Shown here piece after piece: positions 1 to 10,103 of a stretch of DNA of 35,255 nucleotides (position 1 is the stretch's first letter; the number at the start of each line of letters is the position of its first letter). Both the position numbers and the translations under genes were made by a program. The DNA lies in assembly GCA_947258805.1 (NCBI GenBank), contig CAMYJV010000006.1, forward strand, positions 1 through 35,255, given 5' to 3'. The stretch is from an uncultured Gammaproteobacteria bacterium (lineage in GTDB: Bacteria > Pseudomonadota > Gammaproteobacteria > GCA-2729495). A model generated the notes under the pieces. The model was not told where the DNA came from, made no database searches, and saw nothing but the letters and a program-made list of their open reading frames with translations.

Positions 1-1
1 T

Positions 2-853
2 ACGCAGGCAGGGCAGTCAGATGCCCCGGAAAGCACCGCGCCGATCCTGAGCCTGAACATGAGCACTGTCTTTGAGCGCTTTTTCAACAAGGACCGTTTC
101 ATCCAGACCCTGGAACCCCGCGCGCTGTACACCTACATCCCGTCGCGCAACCAGGACGATCTGCCGGTGTTCGACACGATCGAGCCAGACCTGAACATCG
201 TTCAGCTGTATCGGACCAACCGCTACATGGGCTACGACCGCCTGGCCGACGCAAACCAGGTGGCGCTCGGCGTAACGACCCGGGTCATTCGCGCCGAGAC
301 CGGTGTCGAATTTCTCAGCGCCACGGTTGGCCAACTGCGGTACTTCTCGGATTCCAACGTGACGCTGCCAGGCACAGAGCCCGTCGACGACAACTCGTCG
401 GATTACCTCGCCGAACTCACTACGCGTTTCGCCAACTACTGGCGCGTGGACCTCGGTTACCAATGGAACACCGATGACACCGACACCCGCAAGGCTGAGG
501 CGCGCATGGCCTATCGCCGGGATGACAAGCGTATCGGGGTTCTTTCCTACCGTTACCGCAAGAGCCTGCTGCAGGAGATCGACGCCGTCCTGGCATGGCC
601 TATCGCCGAGCACTGGAACTTTGTCGGCCGCTTCAATTTCTCCCTGCGGGGCAACGAACCGCTGGAACGGTTCGCCGCACTGGAATACGAAACCTGTTGC
701 TGGGCCGGGCGTGCAGTCTGGCGCAGCGACCTGGCGCGGCGCAACGGCGAATCGGATGAGTCGGTAGGCTTTCAGGTCGTGCTGAAGGGCTTCGGTGACC
801 CCGGCACCGCAGCGGAGTCGTTACTGGATCGTGGTATTCTCGGCTACAACTAA
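2..853 (+). CDS. lptD: LPS-assembly protein LptD, C-terminal part (5' end outside window)
   Basis: This is the C-terminal part of the outer-membrane barrel that inserts lipopolysaccharide into the outer leaflet together with the lipoprotein LptE. The frame is open from the first bases of the window, so the N-terminal periplasmic domain and most of the barrel lie outside. What remains shows LptD-like barrel strands (RFFNKDRFIQTLEPRALY, then a YRTNRYMGYDRLADANQ-type segment) and, near the end, adjacent cysteines in the stretch YETCCWAGR. The family uses a C-terminal cysteine pair to form inter-domain disulfides with N-terminal cysteines. The stop is followed after 13 bases by surA, whose product is a chaperone for LptD, matching the usual gene order. 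The identification rests on motifs and context and is firm. The start cannot be given. Confidence 0.95.
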   Translation, partial: TQAGQSDAPESTAPILSLNMSTVFERFFNKDRFIQTLEPRALYTYIPSRNQDDLPVFDTIEPDLNIVQLYRTNRYMGYDRLADANQVALGVTTRVIRAETGVEFLSATVGQLRYFSDSNVTLPGTEPVDDNSSDYLAELTTRFANYWRVDLGYQWNTDDTDTRKAEARMAYRRDDKRIGVLSYRYRKSLLQEIDAVLAWPIAEHWNFVGRFNFSLRGNEPLERFAALEYETCCWAGRAVWRSDLARRNGESDESVGFQVVLKGFGDPGTAAESLLDRGILGYN

Positions 854-866
854 CCGGACCCCAGTT

Positions 867-2174
867 ATGTCTCGTCACGCCGTCGTAATTCCGTTCGCCT
901 TGTTGCTCCTGTCGGTCAGCACTGCCCTGCACGCCCAGACCCGGGAGCTCAGCAGCTCGGGGCAATTGCTGGACGGTATCGCCGCGGTGGTGAACGATGG
1001 CGTCGTGCTAAAGAGCGAACTGCAGATCGAGCTTCAGCGCATTGTCGAACGACTGGAACAGCAGGGCACGCCGGTACCGCCCATGCGCCAGCTGGTTCCC
1101 CAGGTCCTGGAACGGCTGGTCGTGCAGCGCATCCAGCTGCAACGAGCCGAACGGGTCGGTCTGCAGGTGTCGGACGAAACGCTCAACGTAGCGCTGGCCA
1201 GCGTGGCCGAGCGCAACGGCGTGAGCCTCGGCGAGCTGCCCGGCCTGCTGGCCAGAGACGGCATCGATTACTCGGTGTTCCGCGAAGATTTGCGCAACCA
1301 GATCACCGTCGACCAGCTGATGCAGCGTGATGTGATGTCACGAATCAACGCCTCGGAACGAGAGATCGAGGAATACATGGAGCGGCAGAAAGGCCGCCAG
1401 TTCGTCGACGAAGACTTCAAGCTCAGCCAGATTCTCATTGCAACCTCGCCGACTTCCAATGCGGAAGAGGTCGCCGTCGCGCAGACCAAGGCCAGGGATC
1501 TGCTGAATCGGGCCCGGGCGGGTGAATCCTTTGCCGAACTGGCCGTAGCCTACTCCGACGGCCAGAAAGCCCTGGAAGGCGGCGAGCTCGGCTGGCGGAA
1601 GGGCAACGAGCTGCCCACTCTGTTTGCCAGTGTGGTGCCAGCCATGCAGCCCGGGCAGGTCTCCGAACCCATTCGCAGCAACAGCGGCTTTCACCTCGTG
1701 CGGCTGGACGAGCGCCGTGGCGCGGAACCCATCATGGAGAACCAGGTCAGGGCAAGGCACATCCTGATCACGACCAACGAAGTGCTGGACGACGATGCGG
1801 CGCGCGAGAAACTCAGCGAGATACGCCGGCAAATTCTGAACGGTGATGATTTCGCTGCCGTGGCGACGGCAATATCAGAAGATCCTTCATCGGCCATCGA
1901 GGGTGGGGACATGGGCTGGACGAATCCCCGGTCCTTCGTCCCGGAGTTCGCCGCGATGTGTGAAACGCAACCCATTGGTGAACTGAGCGAACCGTTCAAG
2001 ACGCAGTTCGGCTGGCATATTCTGGAGGTACAGGATCGCCGCGTGCAGGACACTACGGAAGAAGTTCGCCTGCAGCGGGCCACGATGGCCATCCGCAACA
2101 GCAAGCTCGGCGAAGAAACGGAACTCTGGGCCCGACGTCTGCGCGATCAGGCCTACGTCCAGTACCGCATGTAA
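867..2174 (+). CDS. surA: Periplasmic chaperone / peptidyl-prolyl isomerase SurA
   Basis: SurA escorts unfolded outer-membrane proteins through the periplasm. The 435-residue protein starts with a signal peptide (hydrophobic PFALLLLSVSTALHA, cleavage probably after ALHA). An N-terminal chaperone domain follows (LDGIAAVVNDGVVLKSELQ and onward, to about residue 170). Then come two parvulin domains at about 175-275 and 285-390, each with the family signatures (FAELAVAYSDG...GGELGWRKG, and FAAVATAISEDPSS...GGDMGWTNP). A C-terminal helix ends the protein. Length agrees with the E. coli protein (about 430). The frame is open upstream to 795, but that stretch overlaps lptD and lacks signal-peptide character, so the ATG at 867 is chosen. 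The neighbours lptD and pdxA are the classical ones. Confidence 0.96.
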   Translation: MSRHAVVIPFALLLLSVSTALHAQTRELSSSGQLLDGIAAVVNDGVVLKSELQIELQRIVERLEQQGTPVPPMRQLVPQVLERLVVQRIQLQRAERVGLQVSDETLNVALASVAERNGVSLGELPGLLARDGIDYSVFREDLRNQITVDQLMQRDVMSRINASEREIEEYMERQKGRQFVDEDFKLSQILIATSPTSNAEEVAVAQTKARDLLNRARAGESFAELAVAYSDGQKALEGGELGWRKGNELPTLFASVVPAMQPGQVSEPIRSNSGFHLVRLDERRGAEPIMENQVRARHILITTNEVLDDDAAREKLSEIRRQILNGDDFAAVATAISEDPSSAIEGGDMGWTNPRSFVPEFAAMCETQPIGELSEPFKTQFGWHILEVQDRRVQDTTEEVRLQRATMAIRNSKLGEETELWARRLRDQAYVQYRM

Positions 2175-2213
2175 GCTGGGACAACGCGGGCCACGCGTCC
2201 GTGATGGAAACCA

Positions 2214-3209
2214 GTGACCGCAACGATTCCACGCATTGCAGTAACGCCCGGTGAGCCAGCCGGCATCGGTCCCGACCTGTGCCTAGAGCTGGCCCGGCGG
2301 GACTGGCCCGCGGAACTGGTCGCCGTTGCCGACCCCGACCTGCTGGCCGACCGGGCCGCGAGCCTGGGATTCGATATCCGCTTCTCAGCTTACGATGCCG
2401 CCGCAGCGCCGGAACCTTCGCGGGCAGGGCGGCTGAAGATCTGTGCCCAGGGGACGGCCACGGACTGCAGGCCCGGCAAACTCAACCCGGCCAATGCTCG
2501 CTATGTGCTGACTACCCTGGACCGCGCCTGCGACGGCTGTCGGCACGGTGAATTCGCCGCGATGGTTACCGGGCCCGTGCATAAAGGCATCATCAACGAT
2601 GCCGGCATACCGTTCTCCGGCCACACGGAATACCTGGCACAGCGCTGCCAGGCCGAGCGTCCGGTCATGCTGCTTGTTGCCGACGATCTGCGCGTTGCGC
2701 TGGTCACCACCCATCTGCCGCTGCGTAGTGTGCCGGATGCGATCAGTATCGAAGTCATCGTTGCGACCGCGCGGATCCTCGATGCCGGCCTGCGCTCGGC
2801 TTTTGGCATCGCAGCGCCGCGCATCCTGGTACTCGGCCTGAACCCCCATGCCGGCGAATCCGGTCACCTGGGCACAGAAGAGGGCGACATTATCGTACCC
2901 GCCATCGACCAGCTCCGGGCCGAAGGCATTGGCGTGACGGGACCGCTCCCGGCCGATACCGCCTTCACACCGCCGTCCCTGGCACGGGCAGATGCCGTAC
3001 TCGCCATGTACCACGACCAGGGGTTGACGGTGCTGAAGCATCGCGGTTTCGGGCACGCCGTCAATGTGACCCTGGGCCTGCCCATCGTGCGTACCTCGGT
3101 CGATCACGGCACCGCGACAGAACTGGCTGGCAGCGGCCGGGCAGATAGCGGCAGCTTCGTCGCGGCGCTGGATCTCGCGATCCGCGTCAGCACCCAGCAT
3201 TCGGCGTGA
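2214..3209 (+). CDS. pdxA: 4-hydroxythreonine-4-phosphate dehydrogenase PdxA
   Basis: PdxA oxidises 4-phosphohydroxy-L-threonine with NAD(P)+ in the DXP-dependent route to pyridoxal 5'-phosphate. It is a cytosolic metal-dependent dimer. The 331-residue protein has the family landmarks: an N-terminal VTPGEPAGIGPDL segment, TGPVHKGIINDAG with the substrate-binding region followed by FSGHTEYLA, and MYHDQGLTVLKH. The C-terminal part has VRTSVDHGTATELAG. The histidines in GHTEY and MYHDQ are expected metal ligands from family knowledge. The start is a GTG at 2214: the ATG at 2204 is in another frame and quickly hits a stop. The gene ends in a GTGA overlap with rsmA (3206-3209), so the two are probably translationally coupled. 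Confidence 0.96.
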   Translation: MTATIPRIAVTPGEPAGIGPDLCLELARRDWPAELVAVADPDLLADRAASLGFDIRFSAYDAAAAPEPSRAGRLKICAQGTATDCRPGKLNPANARYVLTTLDRACDGCRHGEFAAMVTGPVHKGIINDAGIPFSGHTEYLAQRCQAERPVMLLVADDLRVALVTTHLPLRSVPDAISIEVIVATARILDAGLRSAFGIAAPRILVLGLNPHAGESGHLGTEEGDIIVPAIDQLRAEGIGVTGPLPADTAFTPPSLARADAVLAMYHDQGLTVLKHRGFGHAVNVTLGLPIVRTSVDHGTATELAGSGRADSGSFVAALDLAIRVSTQHSA

Positions 3210-3985
3210 GTTACGGCCCGCCCCGCAAACGCTTTGGCCAGCATTTCCTGCACGACCCCGGCGTGCTCGACCGGATCATCAGGACCATTGCACCGGCTGC
3301 CGGCGACCATCTCGTTGAAATTGGGCCCGGTCGCGGCGCACTGACCCGGCCGCTGCTTAACCAGGTCGCCCGTCTCGACGTGGTGGAACTGGATCGTGAT
3401 CTCGCCGCCGGCCTGCGGGCCGAGCTGCCGGATCCGCGGCTGCACGTGCACCAGGGCGACGCGCTGCGCTTTGATTTTTCCGCACTGGGCTCCGACCTGC
3501 GACTCGTAGGCAATCTGCCCTACAACATATCCACGCCGCTGCTTTTTCACCTGCTTGGCTTCAGTGAGTGCTTTCGGGATCTGCACGTGATGCTGCAGAA
3601 AGAGGTGGTGAATCGCATGGCCGCGGCACCCGGCGAGGGCGACTATGGTCGGCTGACTGTGTCCCTGGCCGCCCGCTGCAGCGTCGAACGGCTGTTCGTC
3701 ATTCGCCCCGGCGCGTTCACTCCGCCACCGCAGGTAGACTCGGCCTTTGCCCGACTCGTGCCGGACCCCGAAAGGCGAGCGCTGATCGAGTCCGAGCCAG
3801 TGTTCGACCAGGTGGTGAGACAGGCGTTTTCCCAGCGACGCAAGCAGCTGCGTAACAGCCTGCGGGGCCTGATTGACCCGGCCGGCCTGCGGGAGCTTGG
3901 TATCGATCCCGCCAGCCGCCCGGAGACGCTCGGAGTCGACGCCTTCACGCGCATTGCCAATCGTTGCGCGCGCCAAAAGTCCTGA
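3206..3985 (+). CDS. rsmA: 16S rRNA dimethyladenosine transferase RsmA (KsgA)
   Basis: RsmA dimethylates the two adjacent adenines (A1518 and A1519 in E. coli numbering) in the 3' helix of 16S rRNA, using S-adenosylmethionine, as a late check on 30S assembly. The 259-residue protein has the N-terminal KRFGQHFLHDP signature, the SAM-binding glycine motif VEIGPGRGALT near residue 35, and the catalytic motif NLPYNIST near residue 105. The C-terminal half has the family's FTPPPQVDSAF segment. Length is normal for the family (about 270). Translation begins at a GTG that shares bases with the pdxA stop codon. The next gene is apaG, keeping the standard order. Confidence 0.97.
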   Translation: MSYGPPRKRFGQHFLHDPGVLDRIIRTIAPAAGDHLVEIGPGRGALTRPLLNQVARLDVVELDRDLAAGLRAELPDPRLHVHQGDALRFDFSALGSDLRLVGNLPYNISTPLLFHLLGFSECFRDLHVMLQKEVVNRMAAAPGEGDYGRLTVSLAARCSVERLFVIRPGAFTPPPQVDSAFARLVPDPERRALIESEPVFDQVVRQAFSQRRKQLRNSLRGLIDPAGLRELGIDPASRPETLGVDAFTRIANRCARQKS

Positions 3986-4002
3986 CGGTCGCAGGTTAGA
4001 AT

Positions 4003-4398
4003 ATGCCGCTAATGATGGCCGGACAGCAAAGCGACGATATTCGTATCGAGGTGCAAACTGCGTACCTTCCGGATCAGTCTGAACCGTCGGAAGGCCGTTA
4101 CTTGTTCTCGTATACGATCTCGATTCACAACGACGGCGCTCTACCCGCGCAGCTGCTGACCCGCCACTGGTTGATCACCGATGCCAACGGCAAGGTGCAG
4201 GAGGTGCGCGGTGACGGCGTGGTTGGCGAGCAGCCGAAGATCGCGCCCGGCAAGCTGCACCGTTACTCCAGCGGCGCAGTCCTCGAAACGCCCGTCGGCA
4301 CTATGGAAGGCAGCTACGGAATGGTCAGCGACGACGGCGATCAGTTCGAGGCGGTCATTCCCTGTTTTCGCCTGGCGGTGCCGGGCATCCTCAACTAG
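4003..4398 (+). CDS. apaG: ApaG family protein
   Basis: ApaG is a small all-beta protein (DUF525, fibronectin-III-like fold). It is conserved next to apaH in proteobacteria, and its biochemical role is not settled. The 131-residue product has the conserved core: YLFSYTISIHNDG, LLTRHWLITDANG, VRGDGVVGEQPKIAPG, then YSSGAVLETPVGTMEGSYGM. Any of three ATG codons (4003, 4012, 4015) could be the start. The first has an AGG at a suitable distance and gives the usual family length. It lies 17 bases after rsmA and 14 bases before apaH, so it is almost certainly in the same operon. Confidence 0.95.
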   Translation: MPLMMAGQQSDDIRIEVQTAYLPDQSEPSEGRYLFSYTISIHNDGALPAQLLTRHWLITDANGKVQEVRGDGVVGEQPKIAPGKLHRYSSGAVLETPVGTMEGSYGMVSDDGDQFEAVIPCFRLAVPGILN

Positions 4399-4412
4399 CG
4401 CGTTTTATTGCG

Positions 4413-5252
4413 ATGGCGGTTTACGCAATTGGCGACGTGCAGGGCTGCTACAAGGAGCTCGCGCGGCTACTCAAGCGACTGAAGCTCGAACCCGGCAAAG
4501 ACGAAGCCTGGTTCGTCGGCGATCTCGTCAACCGCGGCCCGAAATCGCTGGAGACTCTGCGGCTTATCCGTGACCTGGGCGATATGGCAGTAGCCATCCT
4601 GGGCAATCACGACCTGCATCTGCTGGCCCTCGCGCTGGCCGGCGACGTACCGGTGTCGCGCGGCGATCTTGGCGCGGTCCTGGATGCCCCCGACAGCGAT
4701 GAGCTGATCGACTGGCTGCGGCGCCGACCGCTGGCGCACTACCGACCTGACCTCAATACGCTGATGGTGCACGCCGGTGTAGCGCCGCAGTGGGACCCGC
4801 TGCAGACGATACGCTGCGCCCGCGAGGTCGAACAGACGCTGCGGGGCGACGGTGCAGCAAAGTTCCTGGCGGCCATGTACGGCACACGCCCGAACCTCTG
4901 GGACCCCGGTTTGCGTGGCCTGGAGAGGCTGAGATTCATTACCAACTGCCTGACCCGTATCCGTTTTGTGGGTGAGGACGGGCGGCTGGATTTTGACCAG
5001 AAGGGCAAACCTGATGCGGCGCCGGCCGGTCTGACCCCTTGGTTCGATATGCCGGACCGCGCCACGTCTTCGGTCCGAATCGTCTTCGGTCACTGGTCCA
5101 CGCTCGGTTTGTTGCAGCGTCCCGGCCTGCTGGGCCTGGATACCGGCTGCGTCTGGGGCGGTGCGCTAACCGCTGCCCGCCTCACCGGTCCGATACGGAT
5201 AGTGTTCGAGCAGTCGCGAGGCTACCGGAAGGCGAAAGGGAAGAAGTCATAG
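4413..5252 (+). CDS. apaH: Symmetrical bis(5'-nucleosyl)-tetraphosphatase ApaH
   Basis: ApaH splits diadenosine tetraphosphate into two ADP and so keeps Ap4A, which accumulates in stress and can cap RNA, at a low level. The 279-residue protein carries the metallophosphatase motifs in order: GDVQGCYKEL at the N-terminus, GDLVNRGPKS near residue 37, and GNHDLHLL near residue 63. Further histidines follow in MVHAGVAPQWD and FGHWSTLG. These supply the metal ligands known for the family. It is the last gene of the lptD-to-apaH run. Its stop codon overlaps the left arm of the REP palindrome by one base, so that palindrome probably forms the 3' end of the message. Confidence 0.96.
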   Translation: MAVYAIGDVQGCYKELARLLKRLKLEPGKDEAWFVGDLVNRGPKSLETLRLIRDLGDMAVAILGNHDLHLLALALAGDVPVSRGDLGAVLDAPDSDELIDWLRRRPLAHYRPDLNTLMVHAGVAPQWDPLQTIRCAREVEQTLRGDGAAKFLAAMYGTRPNLWDPGLRGLERLRFITNCLTRIRFVGEDGRLDFDQKGKPDAAPAGLTPWFDMPDRATSSVRIVFGHWSTLGLLQRPGLLGLDTGCVWGGALTAARLTGPIRIVFEQSRGYRKAKGKKS

Positions 5253-5336
5253 GAATCGCGGCTGAAGCCGCTCCTACCAAGAGGCCCATTAACATGTCAG
5301 GCGGGTCTTGGTAGGAGCGGCTTCAGCCGCGATTCC
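5252..5336. repeat. Inverted pair of REP palindromes (REPIN-like)
   Basis: Two perfectly complementary arms of 31 bases (5252-5282 and 5306-5336) flank a 23-base loop. Each arm contains its own small palindrome, GCGGCTTCAGCCGC or its complement, next to the conserved GGTAGGAGC tail. This is the architecture of the REP elements common in Pseudomonas and Xanthomonas relatives, in which two REPs in opposite orientation form a REPIN that is mobilised by a RAYT transposase. No RAYT gene is in the window. The element sits between the convergent ends of apaH and thyA, the usual location, and could stop transcription or protect 3' ends from both sides. Confidence 0.85.
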
Positions 5337-5340
5337 CTTC

Positions 5341-5361
5341 CCTCAGCCGCGATTCCTTTCC
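5341..5361. repeat. Partial third copy of the REP head
   Basis: Immediately after the inverted pair, the 14 bases TCAGCCGCGATTCC of 5323-5336 recur at 5343-5356, exactly 20 bases further on, with similar bases either side. It looks like a short tandem duplication of the end of the right arm, ending just before the thyA stop codon. Confidence 0.6.
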
Positions 5362-5362
5362 T

Positions 5363-6157
5363 TCAGACTGCCACCGCCGCCTTGATATGCGGGTGGGACT
5401 CGTAGCCGAGAATCTCGAAGTCCTCGAAGCGGTAGTCGAAGATCGACGGCGGGCTGCGGTGAATCGCCAGGCGTGGCAACGGCAACGGCTCTCTTTGCAA
5501 CTGCTCGCCGGCCTGCTCGAGGTGGTTCAGGTACAGGTGGCAGTCGCCGCCGGTCCAGATGAACTCCCCCACCTGCAGGCCGGCCTGCTGTGCTACCAGG
5601 TGCGTCAGCAGTGCGTAGGACGCAATGTTGAAAGGCACCCCGAGAAAAATGTCGGCGCTGCGCTGGTACAGCTGGCAGGACAGTCGGCCGTCGGCCACAT
5701 AGAACTGGAACAGGCAATGACACGGCATCAGGGCCATCTGGTCGAGTTCACCAACGTTCCAGGCGCTGACCAGGATCCGGCGGGAATTCGGGTCGTTGCG
5801 CAACATGTCGATGACTTCGCTGATCTGGTCGACTTCGCGACCGTCCGGCGTGGGCCACGACCGCCACTGGGCACCGTAAACGGGGCCGAGGTCGCCGTTG
5901 TCGTCGGCCCACTCATCCCAGATGCTCACCTTGTGCTCGTGCAGGTAGGCCACATTGGTATCACCCCGCAGGAACCAAAGCAGTTCGTGGATGATGGAAC
6001 GCAGGTGAATTTTTTTCGTCGTGACCAGGGGGAAGCCCTGGCGCAGATCGAAACGCATCTGGTGACCAAACACGCTCAACGTGCCCGTGCCGGTGCGATC
6101 ACCCTTTCGCGCGCCTTCGTCCCGCGCGCGCCGCATCAAATCAAGGTATTGCTGCAC
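5363..6157 (-). CDS. thyA: Thymidylate synthase ThyA
   Basis: ThyA makes dTMP from dUMP with 5,10-methylenetetrahydrofolate as carbon donor and reductant. The 264-residue length equals that of the E. coli enzyme. Visible motifs include the [11 protein letters not shown] loop with the phosphate-binding arginine (about 21-31), [20 protein letters not shown], and WDEWAD. The catalytic cysteine is in [11 protein letters not shown] (about C146), followed by [17 protein letters not shown]. The start is a GTG at 6157; the reading MQQYLDLMR matches the family N-terminus. It lies 20 bases downstream of lgt on the same strand, the common lgt-thyA pairing. Confidence 0.97.
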   Translation of the reverse strand: MQQYLDLMRRARDEGARKGDRTGTGTLSVFGHQMRFDLRQGFPLVTTKKIHLRSIIHELLWFLRGDTNVAYLHEHKVSIWDEWADDNGDLGPVYGAQWRSWPTPDGREVDQISEVIDMLRNDPNSRRILVSAWNVGELDQMALMPCHCLFQFYVADGRLSCQLYQRSADIFLGVPFNIASYALLTHLVAQQAGLQVGEFIWTGGDCHLYLNHLEQAGEQLQREPLPLPRLAIHRSPPSIFDYRFEDFEILGYESHPHIKAAVAV

Positions 6158-6177
6158 TGTCTGTCGTGTACTCCGGT

Positions 6178-6972
6178 TCAGGTAGTCGAAGGCGCCGCAG
6201 TCTGCGGGTTACGGTAAGCAAGCCACATCAACACGCAGCCGGCAATAATCATCGGTAAGGTCAGGACATGCCCCATCGTGAGCCAGCCAAAGGCCAGGTA
6301 GCCGATGTGCTCGTCGGGCAGGCGCACGAACTCCACCAGGGCCCGGAAGGTCCCGTAACCTATCAGAAACAGCGCCGACACGGCCATGGTGGGCCGCGGC
6401 TTTGCCGAGAATGTCCACAACAGCAGGAACAGCACCACGCCCTCGAGCAAGGCCTCATACAGTTGCGACGGGTGCCGCGGCTGCCCGTTGACGATGAAGG
6501 CCCAAGGGACGTCCGTCACGCGCCCCCACAGCTCACCGTTGATGAAATTACCCAGGCGTCCCGCACCGAGGCCAATGGTCACCGCGGGCGCTACCGCGTC
6601 GATCACGGCCCAGAAGCGCAGACCGTGCACGCGGGCAAACCAGGTCACCCCCACCAGCACGCCGAGAAAACCGCCGTGGAAAGACATCCCGCCTTCCCAG
6701 ATCCTGAACAGGCTCAGCGGGTCTGCCAGCAGGTTCTGCCAGCCATAGAACAGCACGTAACCGATGCGCCCGCCGAGGATGACGCCCAGCGCAATGTAGA
6801 AAATGATGTCGGCCGCCTGCTCCGGGTTCAGGGGCGAGAGGCCGCGCAGCGCGCGGAGACGCAACAGCCACCAGCCACCCACAAAGCCCACCAGGTACAT
6901 TAGTCCGTACCAGCGGATAGCCAGCGGGCCCAGTTGCAGCGCGACAGGATCGAAACCCGTGTATTCCCACAT
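6178..6972 (-). CDS. lgt: Prolipoprotein diacylglyceryl transferase Lgt
   Basis: Lgt is the inner-membrane enzyme that moves diacylglycerol from phosphatidylglycerol to the lipobox cysteine of prolipoproteins, the first step of lipoprotein maturation. The 264-residue protein has about seven hydrophobic segments and begins with the family pattern in which [11 protein letters not shown] follows a short periplasmic N-terminus. The conserved [11 protein letters not shown] segment carries the important histidine, and [14 protein letters not shown] is the Lgt signature. Likely customers in this window are the PqiC-like lipoprotein and the M13 peptidase lipoprotein. It is divergent from the DUF255 gene at 7070, with a shared 97-base upstream region. 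Confidence 0.96.
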   Translation of the reverse strand: MWEYTGFDPVALQLGPLAIRWYGLMYLVGFVGGWWLLRLRALRGLSPLNPEQAADIIFYIALGVILGGRIGYVLFYGWQNLLADPLSLFRIWEGGMSFHGGFLGVLVGVTWFARVHGLRFWAVIDAVAPAVTIGLGAGRLGNFINGELWGRVTDVPWAFIVNGQPRHPSQLYEALLEGVVLFLLLWTFSAKPRPTMAVSALFLIGYGTFRALVEFVRLPDEHIGYLAFGWLTMGHVLTLPMIIAGCVLMWLAYRNPQTAAPSTT

Positions 6973-7069
6973 GGCGCAAGTCTACGGGGCCGGTGCAAAG
7001 CGGCCAAGGGGACCGCTGGAGCGGTGGCGACGGTATAGACTGGGCGACCGTTGCCGCACGCGAGCCCTC

Positions 7070-9142
<2,073 letters not shown>

Positions 9143-9231
9143 CCGGCCAACGCGCTGCGGCTGCGGGAACACGCCCAACAGATTCCTGTAAAATGCCGGC
9201 CCGCACGCCAGACTGACGGAGCCAAAAGATA

Positions 9232-9843
9232 ATGAAGATGCGCCTGTTGATCGCTGCCGCTGTACTTGTTTTTATGGCCCAGCTCGCGCTGGCCGACCAC
9301 CAGTACCTGACCCTGGATTTAAACGGCGACCTGCTGGTGTCGGGACCGTTCAACATGGTCATCCCAATGCCGCCGTCCGCTACGCCGGCGAAGACCCGGC
9401 ACACGAAATCGAGCTTCGGCATGGAGCAACTGCGGACCTCGCGCGGCGGCTATTACGACGATGACCGGATCCTGGTCATCGAGGTGGAAACCACCGATGC
9501 CGAGCCCGGTACGATCAGCTACGAGGGCATGCCTGTTGTCGAGATGGCGGGCCTGGAACTACCCAGCCGCAGCGCGTGCCTGGCCGTCAGCCAGGAGCAG
9601 GTCGACGCCGGCGATGAACCGGTGCTGGTATTCATGAGCACGAACGGCTTCGATCCAACGCCAGCCATCTACGGCCGCCAGCTGTTCATGATGAACGCAG
9701 ACGGCACCGGCGAAGGTATCGCCCTGTACGCCAAGCGCGTCGGCAGCTGTGCGGTGGTGGACGACGCGTTCATTGCCGAATTCGACGGGCAGTTCGAGCG
9801 CTTCGTAGCAGCCGTGCGCGCCGCGAATCCGCCAGCAGAGTAG
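9232..9843 (+). CDS. Secreted protein of unknown function
   Basis: I do not recognise this 203-residue protein. It begins with a clear signal peptide (MKMRLLIAAAVLVFMAQLALA, cleavage probably after ALA at about residue 21), so it should be periplasmic or secreted. The mature part has no transmembrane segment. It contains mixed beta-like sequence (RILVIEVETTDAEPGTISYE, LVFMSTNGFDPTPAIYGRQL) and two cysteines (in RSACLAV and GSCAVVD) that could form one disulfide. ACGGAG lies 12 bases before the ATG. The second ATG at 9238 is an equally possible start. A CCTGTAAAATG stretch near 9186 may contain a -10 box. It stands alone between the DUF255 gene and the end of the opposite-strand yhhQ. Confidence 0.75.
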   Translation: MKMRLLIAAAVLVFMAQLALADHQYLTLDLNGDLLVSGPFNMVIPMPPSATPAKTRHTKSSFGMEQLRTSRGGYYDDDRILVIEVETTDAEPGTISYEGMPVVEMAGLELPSRSACLAVSQEQVDAGDEPVLVFMSTNGFDPTPAIYGRQLFMMNADGTGEGIALYAKRVGSCAVVDDAFIAEFDGQFERFVAAVRAANPPAE

Positions 9844-10034
9844 CCCGCTACTGGCCACAGCCCCTGCTGCGAGCAGTTGGCCCCGGCGACGCGTGTCTGG
9901 ACCACGGAACCTATCCAGGCGCAGAAACGGGGATGCTGCATGAGCCCCTTGTCGTTGAAGCGCGCAAGGTCTTGGACATCCTGCTTCATGCGCCCGACGA
10001 CAACGCTCTGAGTCAGGACGCTGGTCACCACCAC
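9844..10034 (-). CDS. Possible short reading frame downstream of yhhQ
   Basis: Between yhhQ and the end of the secreted-protein gene, the minus strand is open in the same frame as yhhQ, just beyond its TGA. From three consecutive GTG codons at 10034 it reads through TSVLTQSVVVGRMKQDVQD and HPRFCAWIGSVVQTRVAG. Third codon positions are GC-rich and second positions AT-rich, as in genes. The open frame continues left to 9669, but beyond 9844 it is only the antisense of the secreted-protein gene, so the true end is unclear. There is no ATG and no good ribosome-binding site. It may be a small gene, a decayed gene or chance. The boundaries given cover only the part that looks coding. Confidence 0.25.
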
Positions 10035-10103
10035 ATTCTGCCCGTCATCGTGTTGAATCTTATCAGGGCCGAACCGTCTTGCGACCGGGCCTGCCGTCGC
10101 TCG

